11,515 nucleotides of DNA, taken from contig CALBJC010000170.1 in NCBI GenBank assembly GCA_937892655.1, positions 1 to 11,515 of the forward strand, given 5' to 3'. A program made the translations under genes and the position numbers. This document shows positions 6,660 through 11,515 of this stretch, piece after piece (position 1 is the stretch's first letter; the number at the start of each line of letters is the position of its first letter). The notes below the pieces were generated by a model. That model was not told the origin of the DNA and did not search any database. It saw nothing but the letters and a program-made list of their open reading frames with translations. This stretch comes from an uncultured Clostridia bacterium. Its GTDB lineage: Bacteria; Bacillota; Clostridia; Oscillospirales; Ruminococcaceae.

Positions 6660-7776
6660 GATTTTTGATGAGATCAAAACACAGCTAACCCCGTCAGAAA
6701 ACGCTTTTGAAAAGCTGAGTAAGAATATTGAAAATATAGAAAAAGAAAATGTAGAGCAAAAGAAAGGCGACAAAAAGCGTTTTGTTATCCCGTCTGTTTG
6801 TACAGCGGCAGTAGCGTGTGTAGCGGTAGCTGTAGGCTTTGGCATAAACGGTTCTTTGTCAGATGAAGAAACGGGGCTTGCTATCACAAACCAAGCCTTT
6901 ATGACTGAAATCGCAACAAAGCCTGATATACAGGAAGACTGCGTAGAGATTATTAAAAAGTGGGATGAAATGACCGACGCTGAAAGGTATCTGAGGATAT
7001 TAGATGAAAATTACTACTTTGCCATTTCGGGCAAAACCGACAGCGCTAATATCGGTGAGTCTGTCGGCAACGTAGTGCTCGAAGGGTATGATATTTACAC
7101 CGATACATCAAAAACTGTTGTAAAAGAGGCGTTTTGCGTTGAGGGCATTGCAAGCGACTGCGCTTTAGCTGTAAAGCATGATGATGAATACTATATCTAT
7201 GAAAACCATTCTTACGAGTTTGAAACTCTGGGCGATTTGGTAAACACCCTGAATTTAAGAGAGAATCTGACATTCGGCAACATCCACCACGATTATTTTG
7301 ATGAAAATATGACCTATCATATGATAACCTATGCCCCTATTGAAAGCGAAGTTATATGGGATATGCTCCTGTCAGACCTTGACACAAAAAACGAGGGCGA
7401 TACCCACTATGGCGTTGATGTTATGGGCATTTCAATAAGCTCTGATGTGCTCGGATTTTCAAATATCTCTCTTGCTGTAAATGAAGAAGGATATCTGCAG
7501 ACAAATATTTTTGCAACGGGCAAATCCTTCTATATCGGCAAGGATAAGGTGCAGGCGTTTGTAGATTACGTTTCTAAAAACGGTAAGATTACAGCGGAGA
7601 ATACCATTGTAAATGAGCCTATAGTTTCAGGCGGTGAGGGTATGTCAACTCCCGGCTACAATCCTGATGAGGCTGTCACAACATACGGAGAAGGTGTTAA
7701 TACCCCTGCCTATGAGCCTATTGAAACTGTAACAATGATCTCTCAGGCATATAACCCACAGACAATTGAAGAATAA
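6652..7776 (+). CDS. Single-pass membrane protein, probable anti-sigma factor or sensor paired with the sigma factor
   Basis: This 374-residue protein has a short charged N-terminus (1-43, with an amphipathic stretch around 16-36). One TM helix follows (about 44-64, FVIPSVCTAAVACVAVAVGF), then a large acidic external domain (about 66-374). This layout, the 8-base overlap with the sigma gene and the shared operon suggest an anti-sigma factor. The N-terminus lacks the HxxxCxxC zinc motif of common ZAS anti-sigma domains, so the call rests on context. The external domain matches no family I recognise. It ends in two degenerate copies of a Pro/Tyr/Glu repeat (residues 328-343 and 346-361). The ATG at 6652 has GGAAAGGAG 7 bases upstream; a TTG one codon earlier is less likely. 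Confidence 0.7.
   Translation: MNKIFDEIKTQLTPSENAFEKLSKNIENIEKENVEQKKGDKKRFVIPSVCTAAVACVAVAVGFGINGSLSDEETGLAITNQAFMTEIATKPDIQEDCVEIIKKWDEMTDAERYLRILDENYYFAISGKTDSANIGESVGNVVLEGYDIYTDTSKTVVKEAFCVEGIASDCALAVKHDDEYYIYENHSYEFETLGDLVNTLNLRENLTFGNIHHDYFDENMTYHMITYAPIESEVIWDMLLSDLDTKNEGDTHYGVDVMGISISSDVLGFSNISLAVNEEGYLQTNIFATGKSFYIGKDKVQAFVDYVSKNGKITAENTIVNEPIVSGGEGMSTPGYNPDEAVTTYGEGVNTPAYEPIETVTMISQAYNPQTIEE
7633..7734 (+). repeat. Two-copy 18-residue repeat in the tail of the membrane protein
   Basis: GEGMSTPGYNPDEAVT (7633-7680) and GEGVNTPAYEPIETVT (7687-7734) are in-frame repeats with an 18-codon period. They share GEG..TP.Y.P.E.VT. The DNA copies have diverged, so this is an old duplication kept at protein level. 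It probably forms an extended extracellular tail or wall-spanning stalk. Confidence 0.7.
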
Positions 7777-7783
7777 ACCATAT

Positions 7784-7840
7784 AAAACCGGAAAACCGCC
7801 TACAGATTTCTCTGCAAGCGGTTTTCCGGTTTTGGGATTT
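7784..7840. terminator. Long bidirectional terminator between convergent operons
   Basis: A perfect 16-bp stem (AAAACCGGAAAACCGC at 7784-7799, GCGGTTTTCCGGTTTT at 7818-7833) encloses a loop with an inner CAGA/TCTG stem. The A4 and T4 ends give U-tracts in both directions. In the + direction GGGATTTT follows. It starts 7 bases after the membrane-protein stop and ends about 25-30 bases from the phosphofructokinase stop, so it serves both. Confidence 0.9.
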
Positions 7841-7863
7841 TATATATGAAATTTCCTTGAAAA

Positions 7864-9108
7864 CTAAACTAAATAGAAATGCTTTGGTAAGCCGTTTACT
7901 AAAATGTTGTTAGGCTCGCCCTGAATGAGAGGGAGAATATAGTCAATAGCCTCCTGAGTAACGCCGTTTTCGTCAGCGTTTATCCATTCTTTTGGGAAAG
8001 GCTTTGCCTTGTTTGCAACAGTATTCAAATCAACTGTATCAGCGCATGACATATAAGGTGATAAAGATGTTCTTCTGATAACAACCATCTTGCCGTTTTG
8101 CTTGTCCATAGCGAGGTTTACAGCCTCAGCGCCTACCATTTCAGCCTCGTCTAAATCTCTGAGCGATGAAATATGTGAAGCGGCTCTCTGTGAAACGTTG
8201 AGCTCAACTGAACGTACCTTACAGCCGATTTCAGTTCTTACAATATCTTCAAGATACTTGCCCGCACCTGCAAGGTATGAGTGACCGAATACGTCAACAA
8301 CGCCTGATAGCGCACTCTTTGCGGCATACTCACCGTCAGCGGTCTTGATACCCTCTGATACTGCAACGATAACGTTTCTGTAACGTCTGATAGCTGTCTT
8401 TACGTCGTCGAGGAATTTATCCTTGTCAAAAACAGCCTCAGGTAAATAGATAAGGTGAGGAGCAGTTTCGCCGTTTGCCTTGATAACTGCAGATGATGCT
8501 GCAAGCCAGCCTGCGTCTCTACCCATGATTTCAACGATTGTAACGCTGTCTACTGCGTAAACCTCAGCGTCACGGGTGATCTCCTGCATACAGCAGGCGA
8601 TGTATTTAGCAGCCGAGCCAAAACCAGGGGTATGGTCGGTAATGATAATGTCATTGTCAATAGTCTTCGGAACGCCGATAACTGTGATAGCGTCCTCACG
8701 CCCCGTTTTCTTTACATACTGTGAAAGCTTCCATGCTGTATCCATAGAGTCGTTACCGCCGATGTATAAAAATGCGCCGATACCGAAATACTGCATTGAC
8801 TGAACAAGCTCTTCGTAAATCTTCTGACCCTCAGCGCTGTCATAATCAGGCAGCTTTGTTCTGCATGAGCCGAGCGCTGCAGCAGGAGTCTGACGCAAAA
8901 GGGCAAGTTCGATAGGGGAGGTGATCTTATCTCTCAGATTAACGGCATTTCTGTTTAAGATACCGTCAACACCGTGACGGAAGCCATAGATTTCCTTGAA
9001 GGAGCCACATACTGAAGCACGCTTGAAAGCGCCTGCCAGAGTTGAGTTGATAACACAAGTAGGGCCACCTGACTGAGCAATACCGATATTTCTGATTTTA
9101 GACAGCAT
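7864..9108 (-). CDS. pfp: 6-phosphofructokinase, probably diphosphate-dependent (PPi-PFK)
   Basis: This 414-residue cytoplasmic glycolytic enzyme makes fructose 1,6-bisphosphate from fructose 6-phosphate. Motifs seen are the N-terminal phosphate loop IGIAQSGGPT (8-17), YIGGNDSMDT (115-124), the catalytic PKTIDND (147-153) and MGRDAGW (195-201). Family knowledge separates donors at two sites. ATP enzymes have Gly in GGDG and in PGTIDND. PPi enzymes have Asp and Lys, as here (Asp120, Lys148). The length, about 90 residues more than ATP-type PfkA, also fits the PPi class. The usual Asp before that position is Asn119, a variant. The start at 9108 has GGAGG 6 bases upstream; an in-frame ATG at 9150 lacks a ribosome site. 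It is monocistronic and divergent from rplJ. The enzyme would be reversible and save ATP. Donor use is inferred. Confidence 0.88.
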   Translation of the reverse strand: MLSKIRNIGIAQSGGPTCVINSTLAGAFKRASVCGSFKEIYGFRHGVDGILNRNAVNLRDKITSPIELALLRQTPAAALGSCRTKLPDYDSAEGQKIYEELVQSMQYFGIGAFLYIGGNDSMDTAWKLSQYVKKTGREDAITVIGVPKTIDNDIIITDHTPGFGSAAKYIACCMQEITRDAEVYAVDSVTIVEIMGRDAGWLAASSAVIKANGETAPHLIYLPEAVFDKDKFLDDVKTAIRRYRNVIVAVSEGIKTADGEYAAKSALSGVVDVFGHSYLAGAGKYLEDIVRTEIGCKVRSVELNVSQRAASHISSLRDLDEAEMVGAEAVNLAMDKQNGKMVVIRRTSLSPYMSCADTVDLNTVANKAKPFPKEWINADENGVTQEAIDYILPLIQGEPNNILVNGLPKHFYLV

Positions 9109-9165
9109 AAAAATCCTCCGCTTACATTCATACATAAATACAAACAACATTTGTTCACTATACTA

Positions 9166-9194
9166 ATTATACCCAAAATTTCAAACTGTGTAAA
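9166..9194 (-). promoter_or_regulatory. Sigma-A promoter of the phosphofructokinase gene
   Basis: On the minus strand, TTTACA (9194-9189), a 17-base spacer and TATAAT (9171-9166) give 11 of 12 consensus bases. Transcription should start near 9159, leaving a leader of about 50 bases before the start codon at 9108. Confidence 0.8.
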
Positions 9195-9251
9195 TTGACG
9201 AAATACGAAGATTTTTCCTTCTTTTAATCTGTAATTTGACATATTTGTTCA

Positions 9252-9285
9252 GTAACCGATTACAAAAAGAAGGGTAAACGTTTAC
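9252..9285. promoter_or_regulatory. Tandem LacI-family/cre-like operators
   Basis: GTAACCGATTAC (9252-9263) and GTAAACGTTTAC (9274-9285) both fit GTAAnCGnTTAC with a central CG, the hallmark of LacI-family operators including CcpA cre sites. The second is a perfect palindrome. Their centres are 22 bp apart, about two helical turns, so both face the same side. They lie about 93-126 bases upstream of the phosphofructokinase start site and 69-102 bases upstream of the rplJ P1 -35. Both match the B. subtilis cre consensus except its first two positions. Confidence 0.55.
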
Positions 9286-9353
9286 AGCTAAAATCACGTA
9301 TCTACGCCGTTTTAAGAACGTATCAGCATTATATTGAAATACTCTTGATTATC

Positions 9354-9382
9354 TTGACAAACGCACTTTTACAGTATATTAT
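9354..9382 (+). promoter_or_regulatory. rplJ-rplL promoter P1
   Basis: TTGACA (9354-9359), a 17-base spacer and TATTAT (9377-9382) give 11 of 12 consensus bases. It lies 93 bases upstream of P2. The transcript would carry the same L10 leader with about 90 extra bases in front. Confidence 0.8.
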
Positions 9383-9446
9383 AGTAAGGCAGGGGAAAGA
9401 AAAAACAGCCGCACTTTGATTCACAAAATGTTTACAACTGTATTTC

Positions 9447-9475
9447 TTGACAACCCCTTGCATAAATGGTATAAT
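9447..9475 (+). promoter_or_regulatory. rplJ-rplL promoter P2, full consensus
   Basis: TTGACA (9447-9452), a 17-base spacer and TATAAT (9470-9475) match all 12 sigma-A consensus bases. Transcription should start near 9482, directly before the L10 leader stem at 9485. Such strength fits a ribosomal protein operon. Confidence 0.9.
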
Positions 9476-9484
9476 AATCAAGCA

Positions 9485-9614
9485 TTCGTATCTTAAGACA
9501 GCTGGTGGCGTAAGCCGTAAGTCCAGCCGAGGAGGAACGCAAGGTTTTTAATAATGAACTTTGTAGCCCTTTGTCTTTTGTAAGATAGAGGGTTTTTCTA
9601 TTTGAAGATACGAA
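9485..9614 (+). promoter_or_regulatory. Ribosomal protein L10 leader (autogenous regulation)
   Basis: TTCGTATCTT (9485-9494) pairs perfectly with AAGATACGAA (9605-9614), closing a 130-base domain. Just inside it lies AAGACAGCTGGTG with CCAGCCGAGGAGG (9495-9534), which resembles the conserved L10-binding core of Firmicutes L10 leaders. Excess L10(L12)4 binds there and lowers expression. In B. subtilis this works by transcription attenuation (established knowledge). The leader sits between a consensus promoter and rplJ, the expected place. Confidence 0.88.
9567..9597 (+). terminator. Attenuator inside the L10 leader
   Basis: CCCTTTGTCTT (9567-9577), loop TTGT and AAGATAGAGGG (9582-9592) form an 11-bp stem with two G-U pairs, followed by TTTTT (9593-9597). 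Its arms can instead pair elsewhere. TGTCTT (9572-9577) is complementary to AAGACA (9495-9500) in the L10 site. AAGATA (9582-9587) is complementary to TATCTT (9489-9494) of the closing stem. This is the layout of a switch between termination and readthrough. Confidence 0.75.
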
Positions 9615-9635
9615 GGTCAGGGTAAAAACCTGACT
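9615..9635 (+). promoter_or_regulatory. Small hairpin between the L10 leader and rplJ
   Basis: GTCAGG (9616-9621) pairs with CCTGAC (9629-9634), with a flanking G-U pair at 9615/9635 and loop GTAAAAA. AAATATTTTT follows, so it could be a weak second termination site, or simply a spacer keeping the rplJ ribosome site single-stranded. Confidence 0.4.
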
Positions 9636-9663
9636 AAATATTTTTCAAAGAGGTGAAATAAAA

Positions 9664-10176
9664 ATGGCAAGTGCAAAGATTCTTGAGTCAAAGAAGGCTA
9701 AGGTTGAACAGATTACCGAACTTCTCAAGAACGCAACAGCAGGTGTTATCGTTGATTACAAGGGTATCACTGTTGAAGACGACACTAAGCTCAGAAAAGA
9801 GCTCCGTGAAGCAGGCGTTACTTACTTTGTAGAAAAGAACTCAATCTTACGTTTTGCTATGAGAAACGTAGGTCTTGAAGGTCTTACTTACACTCTCGAA
9901 GGCACAACAGCTATCGCTCTTACTTCTGGCGACCAGACAGCTCCAGCCCGTATCCTCGGTGCTTACGCTGATCAGCCAAAGGAAGGTAAGACATTCGCAC
10001 TCAAGGCTGGTTTCGTTGACGGTGACGTTTATGACCAGTACGGTGTAAAGAAGCTCGCTAAGATTCCATCAAGAGAAGTACTTCTCGCTCAGCTCGTTGG
10101 TTCACTCCAGGGCCCAATGCAGAAGCTCGCAGCTACAATTCAGGCAGTTGCAGACAAGGAACAGGCAGAGGCTTAA
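9664..10176 (+). CDS. rplJ: 50S ribosomal protein L10 (uL10)
   Basis: This 170-residue protein forms the base of the ribosomal stalk. Its N-terminal domain binds 23S rRNA and its C-terminal helix binds L7/L12 dimers. Seen here are the family start (MASAKILESKKAKVEQITELL), the core VDYKGITVED with KLRKELREAGV, KNSILRFA near 59 and LEGTTAIAL near 79. The C-terminal helical region LLAQLVGSLQGPMQKLAATI is the L12-binding part. Length is normal. GAGGTG lies 8 bases upstream of the ATG. Codon use is strongly biased (Lys mostly AAG, many CTC and GTT codons), unlike the neighbouring sigma gene, as expected for high expression. The L10 leader upstream implies feedback by its own product. Confidence 0.97.
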   Translation: MASAKILESKKAKVEQITELLKNATAGVIVDYKGITVEDDTKLRKELREAGVTYFVEKNSILRFAMRNVGLEGLTYTLEGTTAIALTSGDQTAPARILGAYADQPKEGKTFALKAGFVDGDVYDQYGVKKLAKIPSREVLLAQLVGSLQGPMQKLAATIQAVADKEQAEA

Positions 10177-10195
10177 TTCCAATCATTCACACAAA

Positions 10196-10230
10196 ATGCT
10201 TTGCCTCATAAGTGGCGTGGCGTAAAGCAT
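10196..10230 (+). promoter_or_regulatory. Hairpin between rplJ and rplL
   Basis: ATGCTTT-GCC (10196-10205) pairs with GGC-GT-AAAGCAT (10219-10230), a 10-bp stem with a 2-base bulge. No U-tract follows, so it is not a terminator. Such intergenic stems can set the 3' end of processed rplJ RNA or raise rplL output relative to rplJ, since four to six L12 copies are needed per L10. Its role here is inferred. Confidence 0.5.
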
Positions 10231-10275
10231 ACAAACAAAGCCACACGATATTTAATTTAAAGGAGATTTTTAATC

Positions 10276-10650
10276 ATGGCTTCTGAAAAGATTTTAAAAT
10301 TTGTTGAAGACGTTAAGGCTCTCACAGTTCTCGAACTCGCTGAACTCGTTGAAGCTATCCAGGAAGAATTTGGCGTAACAGCTGCTATCGCTGCTGCTCC
10401 AGCTGCAGGTGGCGCAGGCGCTGCTGCTGCAGAAGAAAAGTCAGAATTTGACGTAGTTCTCGTTTCATTCGGCGATGCTAAGATGAACGTTATCAAGGCT
10501 GTTAAGGATATCTGCGGTCTTGGCCTTAAGGAAGCTAAGGAAGCTGTTGAAGCTGCACCTAAGGCTCTTAAGGAAGGCGTTGCTAAGGCTGAAGCTGAAG
10601 AAATCAAGAAGAAGCTCGAAGAAGCTGGCGCAACAGTTGAGCTCAAGTAA
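10276..10650 (+). CDS. rplL: 50S ribosomal protein L7/L12 (bL12)
   Basis: This 124-residue acidic stalk protein recruits and activates translational GTPases. The dimerising N-terminal domain (1-32, ILKFVEDVKALTVLELAELV) leads through an Ala/Gly-rich hinge (about 36-54) to the globular C-terminal domain. That domain has the conserved KMNVIKAVKDICGLGLKEAK segment and ends GATVELK. Length is typical. AAAGGAGA lies about 9 bases before the ATG. It is 99 bases downstream of rplJ in the same operon and shares its strong codon bias. A terminator follows, so rpoB is not transcribed with it here. Confidence 0.97.
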   Translation: MASEKILKFVEDVKALTVLELAELVEAIQEEFGVTAAIAAAPAAGGAGAAAAEEKSEFDVVLVSFGDAKMNVIKAVKDICGLGLKEAKEAVEAAPKALKEGVAKAEAEEIKKKLEEAGATVELK

Positions 10651-10679
10651 TTTAAACTTAAATTACATCATAAACATAA

Positions 10680-10715
10680 AAAAGGCTTGCACTAATGTGC
10701 AGGCCTTTTGTTTTT
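10680..10715 (+). terminator. Intrinsic terminator of rplJ-rplL
   Basis: AAAAGGCTTGCAC (10680-10692), loop TAAT and GTGCAGGCCTTTT (10697-10709) form a 13-bp stem with one G-U pair. GTTTTT follows. It lies 29 bases after the rplL stop. Confidence 0.93.
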
Positions 10716-10738
10716 ATATTATAGTGTATCGTTTTCTC

Positions 10739-10767
10739 TTGACGTATTCTTTGAAATATTGTATTTT
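10739..10767 (+). promoter_or_regulatory. Possible upstream promoter for the HTH gene
   Basis: TTGACG (10739-10744), a 17-base spacer and TATTTT (10762-10767) give a fair sigma-A match just after the rplL terminator. A transcript from here would include the repeats at 10778-10821 in its leader. It is an alternative to the -10 at 10847. Confidence 0.35.
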
Positions 10768-10777
10768 AATAATATAT

Positions 10778-10821
10778 TCAACTATCGGTTGAGTAAAAAA
10801 CTCAAATATCAACTGTCAGTT
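10778..10821. repeat. Paired operator-like repeats upstream of the HTH gene
   Basis: TCAACTATCGGTT (10778-10790) and TCAACTGTCAGTT (10809-10821) are direct repeats fitting TCAACTrTCrGTT, offset 31 bp, about three helical turns. The second contains a perfect AACTG-T-CAGTT palindrome. Between them lies a further inverted repeat, TTGAGT-N5-ACTCAA (10789-10805). The cluster sits directly upstream of a TATAAT with a weak -35, so an activator or autoregulator could bind here. Confidence 0.5.
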
Positions 10822-10846
10822 CGTGGTAAACATCAAGGCATTTTTG

Positions 10847-10852
10847 TATAAT
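10847..10852 (+). promoter_or_regulatory. Candidate -10 of the HTH gene
   Basis: TATAAT at 10847-10852 has only a poor -35 (TGGTAA, 10824-10829) at 17 bases. Transcription would begin near 10859, leaving a very short leader before the AAAGGAGGG ribosome site (10861-10869). The weak -35 together with the upstream repeats suggests regulated use. Confidence 0.45.
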
Positions 10853-10877
10853 CGGTAGTGAAAGGAGGGTTCTTTTG

Positions 10878-11489
10878 GTGAATCAGGAGAAAATCGGAAG
10901 GTTTATTGCTAGGTGCAGAAAAGAAAACGGATATACTCAGGCAACGCTCGCAGAAAAGCTTGGTATTTCAGACCGTGCTGTTTCAAAATGGGAAACCGGT
11001 AAAAGTATGCCTGACGCTTCTATAATGCTGTCTTTGTGTGAGCTTCTGAAAATCAATGCAAACGAGCTCCTGACAGGAGAACATATCATTATGGATAATT
11101 ACAAGGAAATCGCCGAACAAAATCTCATTGAGATGAGAAAAAACGAAGAGGATGCAAACAAAAAGCTTGAGGGTGCTACAAGGGCTTTAGCGATAACATC
11201 GGTTATATCGTCATTTTTACTTGTTGTGGCAGGGTGCTTACTAGCCCCTATGAGCGAAATTATAGGTGCAATTCTTTGCTGTCTGGGTGCTGCGATAGTA
11301 GTATCTGGTATGGTATACTGTGTAGTGCTCGAGCAAGAGTCTGGCTACTATGAATGCCCAAATTGCCATAACAGACACCGCCCGTCAGTATGGGCAGTTC
11401 TGCTTGCAATCCATTTTGGCTCAACCCGTCTGCTGCGTTGCCCTGAATGTAACAAAAAGGGCTATCACAAAAAGGTTATGACAAAATAA
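10878..11489 (+). CDS. XRE-family HTH protein with two membrane helices and a zinc ribbon
   Basis: This 203-residue protein has three parts. Residues 3-67 are a Cro/CI-type helix-turn-helix (QATLAEKLGISDRAVSKWETGKSMPDASI). A charged linker (70-102) leads to two close TM helices (about 103-123 and 127-150). The C-terminus holds a likely zinc ribbon with CPNC (160-163) and CPEC (188-191). With a helical hairpin in the membrane, both the DNA-binding and zinc domains would face the cytoplasm, making it a membrane-tethered one-component regulator. The HTH start MNQEKIG is typical of the family. GTG 10878 is preferred, 9 bases after GGAGG; TTG 10875, one codon earlier, is possible. No partner gene is seen in the window, and targets and signal are unknown. 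Confidence 0.85.
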   Translation: MNQEKIGRFIARCRKENGYTQATLAEKLGISDRAVSKWETGKSMPDASIMLSLCELLKINANELLTGEHIIMDNYKEIAEQNLIEMRKNEEDANKKLEGATRALAITSVISSFLLVVAGCLLAPMSEIIGAILCCLGAAIVVSGMVYCVVLEQESGYYECPNCHNRHRPSVWAVLLAIHFGSTRLLRCPECNKKGYHKKVMTK

Positions 11490-11515
11490 AAAAGTAAAAA
11501 AGACCGCTTCTGTTT

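Noticed and set aside
9109..9150. Earlier in-frame ATG for phosphofructokinase, adding 14 residues
   Set aside because: No Shine-Dalgarno there; GGAGG lies 6 bases before the ATG at 9108, and the family motif begins right after that start.
10520..10792. Open frame overlapping the end of rplL in another frame
   Set aside because: Leu/Lys/Arg-rich product from shifted reading of rplL; it has no ribosome site and runs through the terminator.
1..11515. CRISPR array, tRNA, rRNA, phage or defence cluster
   Set aside because: No spaced repeats, RNA gene signatures, integrases, transposases or known defence proteins were seen in either strand.
11490..11515. Terminator of the HTH gene
   Set aside because: AGACCGCTTCTGTTT could be the left arm and loop of a hairpin, but the window ends before a pairing arm can be seen.

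Overview
The window looks like a chromosomal segment of a low-to-moderate GC Gram-positive anaerobe, most likely class Clostridia and probably a Ruminococcus-like Oscillospiraceae. This is inference from several signs. Shine-Dalgarno sites are strong (AAGGAGG, GGAGG) and promoters fit consensus sigma-A with 17-base spacers. The window also holds an adaptor lipoprotein for an export permease, a type III pantothenate kinase beside an ECF-transporter S component, a PPi-type phosphofructokinase and a Firmicutes-type L10 leader. No phage, transposase, CRISPR array, tRNA or rRNA gene was seen. It reads as core genome with a few accessory regulators.

Layout. (1) Positions 2-199 hold the 3' end of an unrecognised + strand gene, closed by a hairpin that can act in both directions. 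(2) The minus-strand operon 4179-330 encodes an HlyD/MacA-like adaptor lipoprotein followed by a 938-residue FtsX/MacB-fold permease. No ABC ATPase gene is nearby. Its start region carries an 18-bp palindrome over the probable transcription start. (3) A 499-base AT-rich region (4180-4678) has several inverted repeats and a structured leader. (4) The + strand pair 4679-6057 is an ECF S component, probably for pantothenate, and coaX, closed by a clear terminator. (5) The + strand pair 6180-7776 is an ECF-type sigma factor overlapping by 8 bases a single-pass membrane protein, a probable anti-sigma factor or sensor. A long hairpin closes it in both directions. (6) The minus-strand gene 9108-7864 is a PPi-type 6-phosphofructokinase with a near-consensus promoter. 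(7) A 555-base region (9109-9663) holds that promoter, two LacI/cre-like operators 22 bp apart, two tandem strong promoters and an L10 leader with an internal attenuator. (8) rplJ-rplL (9664-10650) are followed by a terminator. (9) An HTH protein with two membrane segments and a zinc ribbon (10878-11489) lies behind repeated operator-like sequences.

How the genes work together. The S component and CoaX would import pantothenate and phosphorylate it, the first committed step to CoA. The sigma/membrane-protein pair is arranged as a signal-responsive sigma system. The adaptor and permease form an export or envelope-remodelling complex that must borrow an ATPase from elsewhere. rplJ-rplL make the ribosomal stalk under autogenous attenuation. 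The divergently transcribed phosphofructokinase shares the intergenic region with the candidate carbon-regulator sites.

No clearly new multi-gene system is evident. The most interesting items are regulatory: the tandem LacI-type operators, the L10 attenuator with competing arms, the leader before the S component, the operator repeats before the HTH gene, and the sigma factor's uncharacterised membrane partner.
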